Below are positions 22,733-35,689 of a stretch of 64,000 bases of DNA, in pieces. Position 1 is the stretch's first letter; every line of letters starts with the position of its first letter. Origin of the DNA: Prosapia bicincta (taxonomy: Eukaryota > Arthropoda > Insecta > Hemiptera > Cercopidae); assembly GCA_036971475.1 (NCBI GenBank), contig JBAIZL010000004.1:65446900-65510899 (forward strand). The letters are read 5' to 3'. Both the position numbers and the translations under genes were made by a program. The notes beneath the pieces are model-generated. The model saw only the letters and a program-made list of their open reading frames with translations. It was not told the origin of the DNA and ran no database searches.

Positions 22733-22818
<86 letters not shown>
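22457..22818. repeat. (TA)n-bracketed foldback element, family A
   Basis: Order: TA tract (22457-22488), an unpaired leader of about 32 nt beginning AAATATCGCAATATGTTTTC, a left arm to 22623, a right arm to about 22733, a TA tract (22735-22784) and a GA tract (22785-22818). The arms are over 100 bp and nearly perfect. Each arm carries CTGATGATG, a TTGG/CCAA hairpin and CGAAAAGCTTTGAAT (right arm 22644-22677, left arm 22577-22610 inverted). The same family recurs at 45.8 kb. An apparent plus-strand frame through the right arm and TA tract is an artefact. Confidence 0.85.
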
Positions 22819-22819
<1 letters not shown>

Positions 22820-23620
22820 TGGTATAAATAGGTTCTTATTGAGTATTAATAAATAACACTTCTAACTTGGAGAATTGAAGTAATTAATTATTTTGTTGCT
22901 CTCTATAAGTTTTGCTTTGGAAACATTTTTGCATAAAGTTTCTTAAGGGTGTATATTTTTAGAAACCCTTAAATCGCACGGTTTTAATGTTTCTTAGGGT
23001 TTAAATTAAAGTAAACAATTTGCAGTTTTTGTATTGCAGGCCTACATCTTGATGTTTTGTAATGTTCCTACTGAAATCACAAACAAAAACCCACTACTTG
23101 TTACCGATAGGCTATTTTTCAGCACTCTGCTAAAAATCTGAAAAATATCAGTAAGTAATTGTTTTTTTTTAAAAATGATTTCAATAAGAAGCATTTTAAA
23201 GCAAACAAATATTTTAATGAAAACAGAATTAAAAAGTAGACAAAACGTTGTATCAATTTTTGTTTAAAGATTTTTTTTACTTTTGGTTTTAAAAGTTGAC
23301 ATTTGATTTTCAAATCGAGATAGTGAAATATTTTGTTTGAAATGTGTTTAATTTGAAAATTTGTTTAATTGTAAAATTTTTCCAAATTCAAATGAAGCTT
23401 TGCTTCTTTCTTCTTTATTTTGCATCTTCATAAGCCAAAATTTTAATTTGAATTATATTTTACAAATGTACACTATATTCTGATTTTTTCTAAAAATTGA
23501 CCATAAATTTAAAAAAAAGTTTGTGTAAAAATATCAGTTTCAAATTAAAAATTATTTTCATTTTATTTAATATAACAAAAATTATTTTATATAATTTATA
23601 TTACACTCCCACAGATTTGG
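22819..23620. other. Very AT-rich spacer
   Basis: Dominated by A and T runs, with no frame of interest and no repeat recognised. Confidence 0.5.
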
Positions 23621-24020
23621 TAATAGAAATAAAAGAGAACAGTTTTACGAGTAAAGTATAATATTTTATTTTCTACGGCGACGTTTCGATAAGTGTATCG
23701 TTATCATCATCAGGTCTGTAACACATAATGGACTTTTATATTTATTAGTATAAACATCAGGTCTGTAACACATAATGGACTTTTATATTTATTGGTATAA
23801 ATGTTTAATTTTCTTCCTAAGACATTATTATATTTTTACAAGGTAATAATGTGTTTACTGGAAGTATTTACCATTAAGAACTCTGTATGTATACTAATAA
23901 ATATAAACGTTCATTATGTGTTATAGGCCTGAAGATGATAACTTATCGAAACGTCGCCGCAGTAGAATAAAATATTATCGCTTACTTGACTGGCGAATCA
24001 CCCGTCTTTTATTTCTATTA
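23621..24020. repeat. Foldback element, about 400 bp, with inner duplication
   Basis: Outer arms start near TAATAGAAATAAAAGA (23621) and end with its complement (24006-24020). The left core (minus strand, 23713-23682) reads CTGATGAT, a GATAA../..TTATC hairpin, then GAAACG. The right core (plus, 23929-23953) reads CTGAAGATGATAACTTATCG then AAACG. Each core is followed outward by TCGCCG and an ATAAAATATTA stretch. Between the arms a 47-bp segment is tandemly duplicated (23709-23755, 23756-23802). Confidence 0.8.
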
Positions 24021-27000
24021 GAAAATTATATAACTTTAAAACCTAGTCATACTGAAATAATAAAAAACGTCTAATTTTAGAGTTGTAGCCTACATCTTGA
24101 GGGTCATTCATAATTGTTTTTATTTATACCACTTTGGCAAGTTGTGTTAAAAGCAACAAATATAAATTTAATACTTCACTTACAACAAATAAGTAAGACA
24201 TTTTTTAATATAAATATTTATTTGTAATTCTATTCTCGAATATTGGCACTTTTACATCGTGTTTGAAGTAATGTAACTATCGCAATATGGGTTTAGAATA
24301 ATGTATTATTACATAATAAGGCTCAAATAAAGTCTAGGAAGATACAAATCTTTGAATTGATTGTGTTATCGGTATATCAGAGCCCATATATCAATTGAAA
24401 TTCATAATTAAATTCATGAATACAATTTGGCACTTTGGTATTATACCAACCTCGCATGTATAGGGATTGTATGGCATTATTTCACTATTTTGTGGGACAT
24501 TACAATATTCCCATTTTAAAATATACATATGAAGTATCCAGTTAAGATAGATTTGGTTGTAAGATAGGTAAAAGTTTAATGTAAAGGTATATTTATGTGT
24601 ATTTTCCTTCTGTAATGTCCTACATTCGCTATATGTGTGAGTGGTCGGTACAATATCAAAGTACCGGAAATTTAAATAATATTATGAAGAATTAATATTT
24701 GAAAAAGTAATATTTATAGAATTATTACAACTGTAGGAGAGACTTAGAAAGATTATTTCGAGTTTATAACCATCAAAGTTGGCTCATTTCATTGGGACAC
24801 AAAACTCCTATGATTAAATTCAAACAGAAGGGAAAAATGTTTGTCCGAAAAATCAAAAACGTTTATAAAATAAAAGGCATCTAGTAGCCTTGGGGGGTTT
24901 TTATTGGCGATGATGGGACATAAAAACGTGCCGCCCGGCTCCCGTTCCTTTTTTCCGCAGTCGCAGACGACATACAAGAATGTGTAAAATGAATGGCGGT
25001 ATTTGGGCGAAGATCAAAGCCCAGACTCTGTCATATCGAATTCAGCTCACCTAATCGGGGTGTAATAAATTGCCTACATTGCCAATTCAGGCCCAGTTGT
25101 GAATCTTAAATACAAAATACATTATTTGTTAAACGGAGCCCAAGTTGGGCCGACGAGTTAGGTTAGGTTATTTGATAATTCGCACCGACAAGAAAGACAA
25201 GGCGAAGCAAACATTTCGTTTGTCTTCTGCCTTGTTAACATTTAAAGTACATTAGACGATTCTGCAGGACAATCGGAGGTAGGAATTAATGAAAAGATTA
25301 GCATGTTTAATGACGAAATCCAATCACGTTTTAGGAATTGAAATTACACGTCTTAAGAGAATCTCACTAAATGTGGTTATATTTTACAAAGGGATGCGTG
25401 TATATTTTATACATAGATATACGCTAAGCGTGTATACGGTATTGATGACATCAACAAGGCATTAATTATCTCAAGGCTTTGTATAATGTCGAGTTTTGAA
25501 ATGTTTAGGGCACTTTTTTGTCAGGCTTTACTCAATGATAGTAGAAGTTGTCACCCAGTACTGTGATAAAAGTTGCCATGGTTTACCATTAATAACTGGT
25601 TATAGTAGGCAATTCGTTCTTATACAAAGTATCCCTTTAGGTTAGATCTGATTAAATAATAATAATAATCCTACTTGTTGACAAGTGGAGAGATTTCCAT
25701 TTCTTTTATGCTCTAGCATCTCCGCATGAACCAAAGGAGCCCGTGTTTACCTCTTCCAACTAGTTTCATTACAACGAAATCTATAATTACCGGATGCTAT
25801 GAAGAAATATTTTATTGTGCAATGTTTGAAATAGGAGTTGCTTAATAAAAAAAAAATAATAACAATAAATTTTTAAAGTGTGTGTTGTGGAATAAAGTAA
25901 AACTTTCCTTTGAAAACAAAAATCATTTTCGGGGGATCAGCAACAAGCTGTATTATTTTTTATTTGTTTTGAAGGCTTTCAGAATCGCCTGGTTCTATAT
26001 GTCTTTTGCCAATATTAATTAAGCGTAGAAAGTGAATAATTACTTTAGTAACTGCTGGAGTGTGAATAGTTTTCATTAGCAACAATGATAGATGATTAAC
26101 GAAATTATATTAGCTTTCACAAATTTTATAAAATGTAAGAAAATTTTAGTAACAATTTTTCTTTTAGTATATTTCAGAAATTTGTAGTTCTTATGTTTAG
26201 GATATGAAACAATGCCCTTTAAAATTTATAAATATATACAAATTCCTTATTGAAAATAAATAAAAGATTTATGAGGATTATTTAAAATAAAATGACAATA
26301 TTAGTCCACCATGCATAATATAATAATATTTAATAATTTTATTTTAATTTAATATTTCATTTTGTTCCAGGTTTGTTGAAACAAGTTAAATATTATTATA
26401 AGGAAACAGTAGCTGGGTAGGTAAGTTAAATTAAATTTGTTAAAAATCTGCAATATTTAATATAATTTTAATAACGAAAATTCTACTGATGGTAGCTGGT
26501 AACATTTGTTCGCTTTAGAAACTAAACTAATTTTATTTCCAACAACAGGCGATTTTTACGGTAAATAATTTCATCAATTCTATTGAAACAGAAGGAAGAG
26601 GGGAGTGTAGGAGGGATGAAACTCTGAGAGATTATGTTTGCGTCGTGAGTGCTGAGGTCACTCCAAGGAGATGTCTGAGATAGGGAAACTCATTTGTTCG
26701 TTTTTGTAGCCAGAGCTAATCTATAGCGTCGCTCTCTTCTCAGTGACAAATGAATCAAACTGCAGTAATGAGTCGGTATACCGTTAAACCCGAGCTGCTC
26801 ACAATTTCCCATCCAACCCGAATAGTTACTTTTATTTTTCAAAGAATTTAATATCTTTCACTCTACCTAACCTGTTCTGGATGCGATTATTATACTTGTG
26901 AAACAGTAATAAACGCCTTTTATATTTAATTTTACATGTTTATTAAAATTAAAGAAAACTAGTTATTTAAATATGCAATACAGAACGCAATCTAGAACAG

Positions 27001-28469
27001 GCTTTAACGTGCTTGTTTCTTTATAAAGTGGAAATAATAATGAAATGTTACACCAGCCTGGTTGAGCTTGTATTGGCAATCATACATAGAATATAAACTA
27101 ATTTAAGATGGCGGAACATTAGTTTGCCAAGGTATCGTTCCGTAGCTACATAAGAGTGATAGGTTTTCGAATTTTGTACTAAAAGGACCACAGACTTTGA
27201 ATAAATCTTAACAGTGTCTTCTTGGATACAATAATTACATTTTATGCAGGGAGTAAATGGTCTTTTGCTTAGAAAATTATGTCTGTTTCTTATAGCATTT
27301 GAATTACTATTATAACCACGTAAACTTTAAATTTCAGTGATTTGCATTTAGTATAGATAAACAAGTTTTTGGTTGTACCTTAAAGGTAGAAACACTATTC
27401 GGATAAGCGTGTGTTGAGGGGATAAATTATGACCAGGATTAAGCTATTGGAGATACGAAACTGTGCCCTGAAGTAGTAATCCGTTTTGCCGGAACATGTT
27501 TCCAAATTTATTATTTAATTTGGTGCCACTTTTTGTTTCATTCTGGGACACTAGAACAATTTTATTTTAGGATTAATTTTCTATAAATACTTTATAAAAT
27601 GCAAGTTTTTTACAATCCCAAGAATTGCTGGTTCGAAATCAGGTATCCATAAATTTGTGTGTGTGTGCGTGCGTACGCCGGCTTGTGTGTTTGTGTAAAT
27701 TGTAATTGTAGCTGCAATGTCTTCTTGCAATTATTTCGGTTACAATAATACGTTTAGCAAAAATATTTCGGATATGTAAAGTCACTCCTTCTTCCAGCGT
27801 ACTTGTGACTCTGGTACTAATTCATCCCTCTTGTTGTGAGGGATGAATTTGTCTATTAATTAGACAAAAAATAACATTTTGGGTTTATTATTAGCTAAGT
27901 CAATCTTAGGGTAGCTTGAGGGTTTGGCTGGGTGGACACATAGCCTATGAGACATAAAGGTTCGTTATCAAGTTCACAAGCTGTAAGTTTCAGTTCTTTT
28001 TGTGAGAACTTATTCAGTTAACTCTCTAAATCCTAATACGACTCGGTCCTTTCTAACGTATCCTTAATACTGATTTCCTTGTTGGATTTAAATTCAAAAG
28101 TTGGATTGTTCCTAGAAAAGGGAACGAATGAAACGTTTTATCTCCTGTAGGACTCTACCGACATCCACTCTGCTGAACCTGTAACCTTTAATACACTTAT
28201 AACACAAACAATTCTGGAGGTACATTCCTAAACCCTCCTTGTAGGTACTTTTTCTCATCGTACATAGGTGGATACAAATATTTATCTTAAAATCTTACAT
28301 CATTCATTTAAATAAATCAAATAAATAAATAACCGCTTCTAACATTTACACTGTACAAATAGTAAAGTATCTCAATTATTTAGTTATTTTTAGTATGTAC
28401 TTTAATTTTCAGGCAGAAAAAATAAATTATTTTAGTTAAGTAAGCATACTATAGAATGTTATTTTGAAA
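24021..28469. other. Long AT-rich region, no gene recognised
   Basis: About 4.4 kb without a supportable gene. A 62-codon minus frame (24977-24789) covers a short GC-rich patch (about 24895-24970) but matches nothing I know. A short TTAGGTTAGGTT run lies near 25160, a small GT-rich run near 27655-27690, and mixed-composition sequence at 26590-26830. Exons of an unrecognised gene cannot be excluded by eye. Confidence 0.45.
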
Positions 28470-28952
28470 ACTTAATTTACATTTAGTTACTTTATTTTTC
28501 TTATGTATGTCATTCTGTCTAATTTACATTTAGTTATTTTATTTTCCTTATGTATGTCATTCTGTCTAATATACATTTAGTTATTTTATTTTCCTTATGT
28601 ATGCCATTCTGTCTAATTTACATTTAGTTATTTAATTTTTTTTATGTATGTCATTCTGTCTAATATACATTTAGTTATTTTATTTTCCCTATGTATGTCA
28701 TTCTGTCTAATTTACATTTAGTTATTTTATTTTCCTTATGTATGTCATTCTATCTAATATACATTTAGTTATTTTATTTTCCTTGCGTATGTCATTCTGT
28801 CTAATTTACATTTAGTTATTTTATTTTCCTTACGTATGTCATTCTGTCTAATTTACATTTAGTTATTTTATTTTCCTTACGTATGTCATTCTGTCTAATT
28901 TACATTTAGTTATTTTATTTTCCTTATGTATGTCATTCTGTCTAACTTACAT
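28470..28952. repeat. Tandem array, 47-bp unit, about 10 copies
   Basis: The unit reads TCTAATTTACATTTAGTTAT, TTTATTTTCC, then TTATGTATGTCATTCTG, with a 47-bp period (28511 to 28558). Alternating AATTTACA and AATATACA copies suggest partial two-unit periodicity in the first half. It ends abruptly near ACATGTTGCTC. Confidence 0.95.
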
Positions 28953-29395
28953 GTTGCTCAAAGCCTTTTTAAAACCCCGCAGTTACGTACTAAACGTTAT
29001 CAAACTTATAAATATTTATATAACAATTTTATTTTAAATTTTTTCATATGTTTTCCTTTTTTCAGACACTCTTTAAAATATTAAATATTCTTATACTTAT
29101 AAAATAAGCAAATAAGTACGTAGTGTTTTAATTTTTTTTAGGTTAAAATATAATGACAAAACATACGTATTTATGTAAGTTTTATTTTAAAATTTATTTG
29201 GCGATAGCGCTAAGATATATTATATAGCGGGAATATTATATTAAAAAAGTAGTCGCTTTTTTGGAGACGTCTGTTATCAACAGTTGTTTACAATGGCTTT
29301 ATTAACTCGAGCGACCTGTTAAGTCTGTCATAAACAACTGTAAATGATAACTAAACTAAAATAACTTATATATTCGTCAAATTATTAGTGTCACT
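28953..29395. other. AT-rich spacer between two arrays
   Basis: No gene or repeat recognised. Confidence 0.5.
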
Positions 29396-30047
29396 CATTT
29401 GCAGCAACCTAACGCAGCACGCTGTCGTTGTATTGAGCCAGAATGTTCTCCCCTAGAATTGTCAAGGGTACTTTTAGTATGGAATCTCATTTGCAGCAAC
29501 CTAACGCAGCACGCTGTCGTTGTATTGAGCCAGAATGTTCTCCCCTAGAATTGTCAAGGGTACTTTTAGTATGGAATCTCATTTGCAGCAACCTAACGCA
29601 GCACGCTGTCGTTGTATTGAGCCAGAATGTTCTCCCCTAGAATTGTCAAGGGTACTTTTAGTATGGAATCTCATTTGCAGCAACCTAACGCAGCACGCTG
29701 TCGTCGTATTGAGCCAGAATGTTCTCCCCTAGAATTGTCAAGGGTACTTTTAGTATGGAATCTCATTTGCAGCAACCTAACGCAGCACGCTGTCGTTGTA
29801 TTGAGTCAGAATGTTCTCCCCTAGAATTGTCAAGGGTACTTTTAGTATGGAATCTCATTTGCAGCAACCTAACGCAGCACGCTGTCGTCGTATTGAGCCA
29901 GAATGTTCTCCCCTAGAATTGTCAAGGGCACTTTTAGTATGGAATCTCATTTGCAGCAACCTAACGCAGCACGCTGTCGTTGTATTGAGCCAGAATGTTC
30001 TCCCCTAGAATTGTCAAGGGTACTTTTAGTATGGAATCTCATTTGCT
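29396..30047. repeat. Tandem array, 92-bp unit, 7 copies
   Basis: The unit runs TCATTTGCAGCAACCTAACG, CAGCACGCTGTCGTTGTATT, GAGCCAGAATGTTCTCCCCT, AGAATTGTCAAGGGTACTTT, TAGTATGGAATC, with exact 92-bp spacing (ATG at 29443, 29535, 29627, 29719, 29811). Copies differ at only two or three sites, so the array is young. Because 92 is not a multiple of three, each unit restarts a 65-codon frame that overlaps the next; these are not genes. Confidence 0.97.
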
Positions 30048-30056
30048 AAATGTCTA

Positions 30057-30430
30057 ATGTGAAAAAAACTAGATTATTATGTTTTACTAATGAATTTAAA
30101 GTTGTTCTGAATTTACTGTTTATAAAGCTTTGTTGGCTAATTTTAACGTAAGAAGAAAGTACTGATTGTTTGTTGAGTTCCTGGGATCTTGACCGTTGAT
30201 ACTGCTTCGATGCACTTTTCACATAACTAACTTATTTTTCCTAATTCTTTACTAAATTATTTACGTCGCACTTTTTAAATTATGCACATACAAAAAATAC
30301 AATTCCCTAAATTCTATTAAACAAAATTTACTTTTTATTAACGTTGCTGACACTTGATCCCCCTCCCCCAATACGTCTGCCCTCTTCTGACGTTCCTCCA
30401 AGACTCCTCTCGATCACTTCCTTACCGACC
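30057..30430 (+). repeat. Dispersed repeat of about 370 bp, copy 1
   Basis: This sequence reappears, diverged but collinear, at 60218-60575. Shared phrases include TTGTTCTGAATTTACTGTTT, TTGGCTAATTTTAA, GGATCTTGACCGTTGATA, GCTTCGATGCACTTT, ATTTACGTCGCACTTTT and CTGCCCTCTTCTGA. No terminal repeats or coding frame are clear. A frame at 30344-30616 begins in the repeat's end and looks like chance. Its class is unknown. Confidence 0.8.
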
Positions 30431-30943
30431 TCGCATCATCTCTCCCCCCTCACGTATTTGAGTGAATTTGGCTATCCCCACACCCATTCACAAAGAGCCT
30501 TCTCTAACGGTGGTGTTATTATAACCCAGGTATTAGCAACCTATATTATTTTCAAAATAAGAACATATTTTGATGGAGATGAGGCCATGACAATAACCAC
30601 GACTTCCTTCGGATAATGCCATAGGCAACAGTTTAGTATTGTGTACTATGCTGCTATCATAAAGGTTTACCACCGGATATGAAGCTAAAATTCTGAACAA
30701 GTTAGGGAGGACGTCCGGACAGTTGATATAGTATGCTGGGGTTTTACTTAGTTGCCCAGTCTTTACTTAAACCGATGATGTGTTGTTATTACCCCTAACC
30801 TCCTTTGCCAGCTCATGCTAAGCCAGCATATCTGCCAGTCACGTTATTGGCAACCATTGGAGGGTGAGGAAAATTTTTTAATTTCGCATTAGATGTAGGT
30901 ATACACATTGTTTTTTTTCAATTCGTACTGTTAGTCACTCTAT

Positions 30944-30947
<4 letters not shown>
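30431..30947. other. Unique spacer
   Basis: No gene or recognised element. Mixed base composition around 30450-30860. Confidence 0.45.

Positions 30948-31008
<61 letters not shown>
30948..31008. repeat. (TA)n microsatellite
   Basis: About 30 TA dinucleotides directly left of a CAGCTG-type MITE copy. The neighbouring minus-strand copies also end in TA or TG tracts on the same side. Confidence 0.97.
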
Positions 31009-31011
<3 letters not shown>

Positions 31012-31040
31012 TACTAGTTCAAAATTTTAATCGTCAATAA

Positions 31041-31355
31041 AATACTTTTTATTCAGCTACTGTTTTTTTTTAAATCTTGCAGTGGATGACACTTGATATT
31101 AGGTTCTCTTGAAATAATAATTCATTATTTAAATTTAAATAAATATTTTAGTTTGAAAAGGGAGAAAAACTTTTCACAATAAGGGCAAGTTATGCAATAT
31201 AGTTATTTCATCACATTTGCCTTAAAAAAAGTGATAACATATGATTTCATAAAACAGCTGATTTAATTATATAGGTTATGTAGTATATCAGCTGTTTTAA
31301 CGCGTAGGTTATGTTACTTTATTTTAAATAATTGTAATGTTTTAATAAAAAGTAA
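31041..31355 (+). mobile_element. CAGCTG-type MITE, copy 1
   Basis: Begins AATACTTTTTATTCAG and ends TTTTAATAAAAAGTAA, giving imperfect terminal inverted repeats of about 12 bp. Internally it carries GCAAGTTATGCAATATAGTT, GATAACATATGATTTCATAA, then two CAGCTG hexamers about 40 bp apart as AAACAGCTGATTT and ATCAGCTGTTTTAA, then AGGTTATGTTACTTTATTTT. The same plan occurs at 37.7, 39.2 and 44.2 kb. It has no coding capacity, so it would be nonautonomous. Confidence 0.75.
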
Positions 31356-32099
31356 GTAATGCTTGTAAATAGAGTAAGAAGTGGAGACATGAACGCGTGA
31401 TATTCCTACTTCCGCCCTGAACGCAAGCGCTGGCTTTAATTTCACGGCGAGTTTATGCATTCGTCTTGCATTGGAGTTGTACTACACCTGGATGCTACGC
31501 ATTTTAATTGTCTTGGTCAGTAAGTGGAAAATGTGTGATAGTCATCCCACGATGAGACGACCAACACGCCATAATTCCGTCATCTTCTCTTGAATGTCTG
31601 TTATAAATATTTATTGTCTGGTAATTGTAGACAAAAGCTTCTGATAGACATAAGTTAAACGCTATCTTGAATGGCATCGACTCCCTAAACACATTATGTC
31701 AGTACTTAATATATGACAAACGTACGAATGGGAATACTCAACAATGGCCGGGGGACTGTGTTTGTATCTTTGCTTACGTTTTTGTATGAATCTTGTTTAA
31801 TTATCGACGTTAAGAATCACTCGTATCTCTATCGAGACACTGACGCTTTATACAACCGAAAAGGTTTTATTACTCATTAATAACTTAAAATGTTATTATT
31901 CGATATTTTGTATGTTTTATAAGTAAATTAATTTATTTATATTTCGATAAATATTTAGTATAAATAATTCCATATAATGATCTTAAGCTAAATATATGTA
32001 TTAAAATATTTTAAATGAAAACTTTCTTAGCCCAATCTGACACTTTTTAAAAGCCTATTCTAATTAAATTCCTTGCATACAATTTTAGTTCAGTAGATT
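31356..32099. other. Spacer, partly repeat-like
   Basis: No gene seen. The part from about 31890 shares phrases such as TTATATTTCGATAAAT and TTAAATGAAAACTTTCTTAG with 32.5 and 36.0 kb, so it may be another decayed copy of the longer element below. Confidence 0.4.
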
Positions 32100-32740
32100 T
32101 GTCAACATATATTGAAGGTTTTCTTCTAACTACACTTTTTATTGTTATTAACTACTCGTGCCTACATTCTATTAAACATGTATTAAGTACAATCTTCACT
32201 TCTGTTCCAGTACCACTGTCAATTTTTTGTATTTTTAAAATGCTTTTGAAATCTTACAGCGACGGCTACAAACATTTTCATAAACATACAATTTCGCGAC
32301 AGAATAGTTTCCACCAAGTTCCTCCAGTATGAGTCTCCTCAAAGTGAATCAAATGATAACATATGACTTCATGCAACAGCTGATTTTGTGTTATAGGTTA
32401 TGTTGTAGAACAGCTGTATTTAAGCATAGGTTTGCTACTTTATTTATTGTATATTGTTAAGAAAAAGGTTAATATTAGATATTTTTGATCAGTTATTACA
32501 TATTGTATTTTAATTCATTTATATTTCGATGAATCTCAATAGAAATAATTCAGTAACGGTGATAAAAAGTTACGTATTTGTAAACGAATTTTTGAAATGA
32601 GAAAAATCTTAGGCGTGTCTGAATAACAAATGTTTAGGTAATTTCTCATTGCACATAAGTAAATGTTTTTCTGAATTCCAAGTCTCTGTAAACGTGGCTA
32701 TAGAAGGTTTGACCTAATTTTTGTTTTAAAGAAAATACAA
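32100..32740 (+). repeat. Longer CAGCTG-containing element, copy 1
   Basis: Shares a collinear order with 35690-36210: CTACAAACATTTTCATAAAC, TATGAGTCTCCTCAAAGTGA, GATAACATATGACTTCATGC with two CAGCTG sites, GATGAATCTCAATAGAAATA, GGCGTGTCTGAATAACAAAT, and GTAAACGTGGCTATAGAAGG. An inverted, partial copy lies near 33.75-34.10 kb. The middle equals the MITE core, so the family overlaps it. The 77-codon frame at 32099-32332 is not conserved in the other copies. Confidence 0.6.
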
Positions 32741-33749
32741 GGTTAGAAAACACAAGAAAATATTTTATTTGAAATAATTTTATTGGCTATTAATTACATT
32801 AAATCATTTGTTTAAAACTTTTTATTGAAAAAATATAACTTTACAGTGACTCTCTATTTTATTATAACTTTTGGCCGGTACTTACTTAATAATTAAGGGG
32901 TCAGATGACCTGTAACCTTCCCCCAGTCCTGTAATAATTAACAACCCTTAATGTAATACTCCACCCCTAAGACGTTCTACTTCCTAAGGTACGTTTCATC
33001 TCGATGTAACTGCGATAAAACGCTTAAGTCGTTGGCGAATAGCTTCCAAATAGGCTTTGGACAAATCCTCCCGAGTGAGAGAAGGAGTGATGGAGCTGGA
33101 GATTATCATCAAGGGTAGAACAAGGAGGGGAGACGAGTTTGTCGATTAATCATGACGTCACAACCACTGTGACAATAAGGAGGGGACCGGAATCTCGAGA
33201 AAATGTGATTTGTTTAATATTTGTTAAGACGCGTCTTGTGTGAATGCAGTAAGCAGGAGGTTGGGTTAGCAGAGCCTCCACACAGGCCAAGTAAACTATA
33301 ATAATAATAAATCAAGTTAAGTGTTTTTAAAGTAAAAACCTCATGTAGTTTGAATCGTTTAGATCTTCATTAAATACATCACACTAAGCTTCTTTGTAAC
33401 TTATAGCATTAAAGCGATATAACATAGCTTATGTACAGTATTATAAAAGTTTTGTCTTCTGTCCGTACTCCCCTAGTGCCACAGCCAAATGTTTTTCTTC
33501 ACGTGTACAAACCTGACTTAATCGGATTCGTTGTTGGAATATTGTAAAACAGCTGTTATTCAATATAACGTATTAAAAATGTTTTATAGAGAAACTTTGA
33601 GTAAAATTAAATTATCTTCATTATGTTAACACTTCAACCATTATTACTGGTTTAAAATGTATTATTATGTAAATACAATTGGCGGTGTAGGTATATTGTA
33701 TGCAACTACCAACAAAACCATTAGGTTGTGGTAGTCGGGGAGGGAGGGG
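32741..33749. other. Unique spacer, GC-richer in the middle
   Basis: About 32880-33300 is GC-richer than its surroundings and contains a palindromic TGACGTCA at 33153-33160. A partial AAACAGCTGTTATT lies near 33546. No coding frame of note. Confidence 0.45.
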
Positions 33750-34100
33750 AGGGAAAACCTTTATAGCCAGGTCTACTGAAATTTTGAATTGTGAAAAACA
33801 TTTAACTTAATGTAATTAGAAATTACCTAAACATTTTTCATTAGACGCGCCTAAGAATGTTTCCATTTCAAAATTTTAATTAAAAAATTTTATCGTTATA
33901 TTGAATTATTTGTATTGAGATTTATCAACATTTAAATACATTATTATTAACTGATCAAAACTGTTTAATAACAACCTTTTTCCATAACAATGTTCAATAA
34001 ATAATGTAACATAACCTACGTGTTAAAACAGTTGTTTTATCACATAACTATAACACTAAATCAGCTGATATACGAAATCATATGTTATCATTTATTTCAC
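33750..34100 (-). repeat. Longer CAGCTG-containing element, inverted partial copy
   Basis: Read on the minus strand it carries TAGGCGCGTCTAATGAAAAA, TATTGAATAAT-type AT stretches, and the core with AAACAACTG and ATCAGCTGATTTAGTG (34025-34095). It matches, in reverse order, the segments of the copies at 32.1-32.7 and 35.7-36.2 kb. Confidence 0.5.
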
Positions 34101-34667
34101 TTTGAAAGAACTCATAGCGTAATGACGGAAATTATACTGATGAGAAATTGTATGATTATGTCCTCCAAAACGTTTTTATAGTCGTCGCTATAGAAGTTGT
34201 CACTCCAAAAACGGCGTAAAATTGGAATCGATTCCATTTTCATTCAATTCATCACATCAACTTTCTATGTAAGAATAATATGGTATGAGATATAAATTGA
34301 ATTTAACAGAATTTTATATAGCTTTGTATCGCGCCACTTGTTTTTGTCAGTGTCCAACTGCTTTAAGGGTGTGTTAGTCTTTAATTAAACTGCATTTCCG
34401 TTAGTAAGGGTGGCGCTACACATGTTTTGAAATTTTATGTGTTATATTGTACAAAAAGTGACACGGCGAACCTTAAACCAACAAAATAAATTTAATCTAC
34501 CGTAATTTTAGTATATTTAAAAATGATTTAGTTTATAGTAAAATTCGTATAAAGGAATACAGAGGAATTATAAGTAATTAAATATAATATAGATAAACTG
34601 CACTTTTATAAACTTAAACATAATAATAATAACATAAACAACGTAATACCTATAGTCTGCTTACGTC

Positions 34668-34669
<2 letters not shown>
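34101..34669. other. Spacer without recognisable gene
   Basis: AT-rich. No repeat or frame of interest. Confidence 0.45.
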
Positions 34670-34734
<65 letters not shown>

Positions 34735-34905
34735 TTTCACTATATGTACTTGTCGAGCATCACGGAATGGAGAGCAACAATGGAGAGTGATGCTCGACAA
34801 TGGAGATACTATCAATCTTTGAAAGTTAACTCGCATAAATACCAAGTAAGATTCTTGTTTAAGTACATATAGTGAAAGCGTTAAGTGAATATCCTACATG
34901 AAAAG

Positions 34906-34960
<55 letters not shown>

Positions 34961-35000
34961 TATATATATATAAAGAGAGAGAGAGAGAGAGAGAGAGAGA
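34670..35000. repeat. (TA)n-bracketed nested foldback (reverse orientation)
   Basis: Order: TA tract (34670-34731), outer arm CACTTTCACTATATGTACTT (34732-34751), inner arm TGTCGAGCATCAC (34751-34763), a short centre, inner arm complement (34787-34799), outer arm complement (34861-34880), a leader of about 26 nt, TA tract (34907-34971) and GA tract (34974-35000). The unpaired leader lies on the right, so the element is in reverse orientation to those at 22.5, 45.5, 45.8 and 59.5 kb. After the inner arm, CGACAATGG, an AGAT/ATCT hairpin and TTGAAAG form a variant of the core. Open frames through the TA tracts are artefacts. Confidence 0.75.
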
Positions 35001-35689
35001 CGCAAACCAGAGTTGTTATTTGAGAACGGTTTGTACTAATTTTGTTTCAATTTATTTACGTAATGTTTTTGACATGTTACTAGATTTAATAAGACGAACC
35101 CAGAACGTTTTTTTGTACCCGTTATTAAAGGTAACCTGTGTACACTTTTTCGTCTTGAGGAAAGCCTTCGGTATTCAAGATAATTATTTACATCACAAGT
35201 GTTGTGATTTTCCTTTACCTAACCCCCTTTATACTTACTCCAGTCATCCATGAGATGATTATAAGTCTTTTCAATTTTTTAGGTTTCCGTCTACGCCAAT
35301 ATTAATTTTTCTACTAATTGTACCTCGAAAAAAATGTTTTCCTTCTACTATATCTTCCTCCTCCACTAACGTATTTCTAAAAGTTATGTTTTCACCAGAA
35401 AGTGATGTTTTTGTTACTCTTTACAGAAAAGCAGAAATTTATTATCTTTGTATGATAAAACCTTGTTAGAATTTTAAACTTTCAAAGCTTTGAAGATGGT
35501 CTTAAATTTGTACTTTTGGACCAAAAGGATTATTAGTGAGCTTGTAATTTTTACAATTTAAAAATCTTTCTACCTATAAAAACTCTCTATGTTAATTTTA
35601 TTTTCTAAAGATCTGCTTTGTTTATATATATTAATTATACTCTGAATTTTAATCCATACACACTGAATGAATTTTGCCTGTCGATTAAT
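35001..35689. other. Spacer with a single core copy
   Basis: No gene seen. At 35490-35527 (plus) lies TTGAAGATGGTC, a loop, GGACCAAAAGG: a GGTC/GGACC hairpin with a decayed GAAA. Confidence 0.45.

Noticed and set aside
24789..24977. A 62-residue minus-strand frame with CDCGKKE and CPII
   Set aside because: Two isolated cysteine pairs do not make a recognisable zinc finger; there is no further support.
29443..30008. Five near-identical 65-residue frames, as a gene family
   Set aside because: They are the same frame restarting in each 92-bp repeat and overlapping the next unit.
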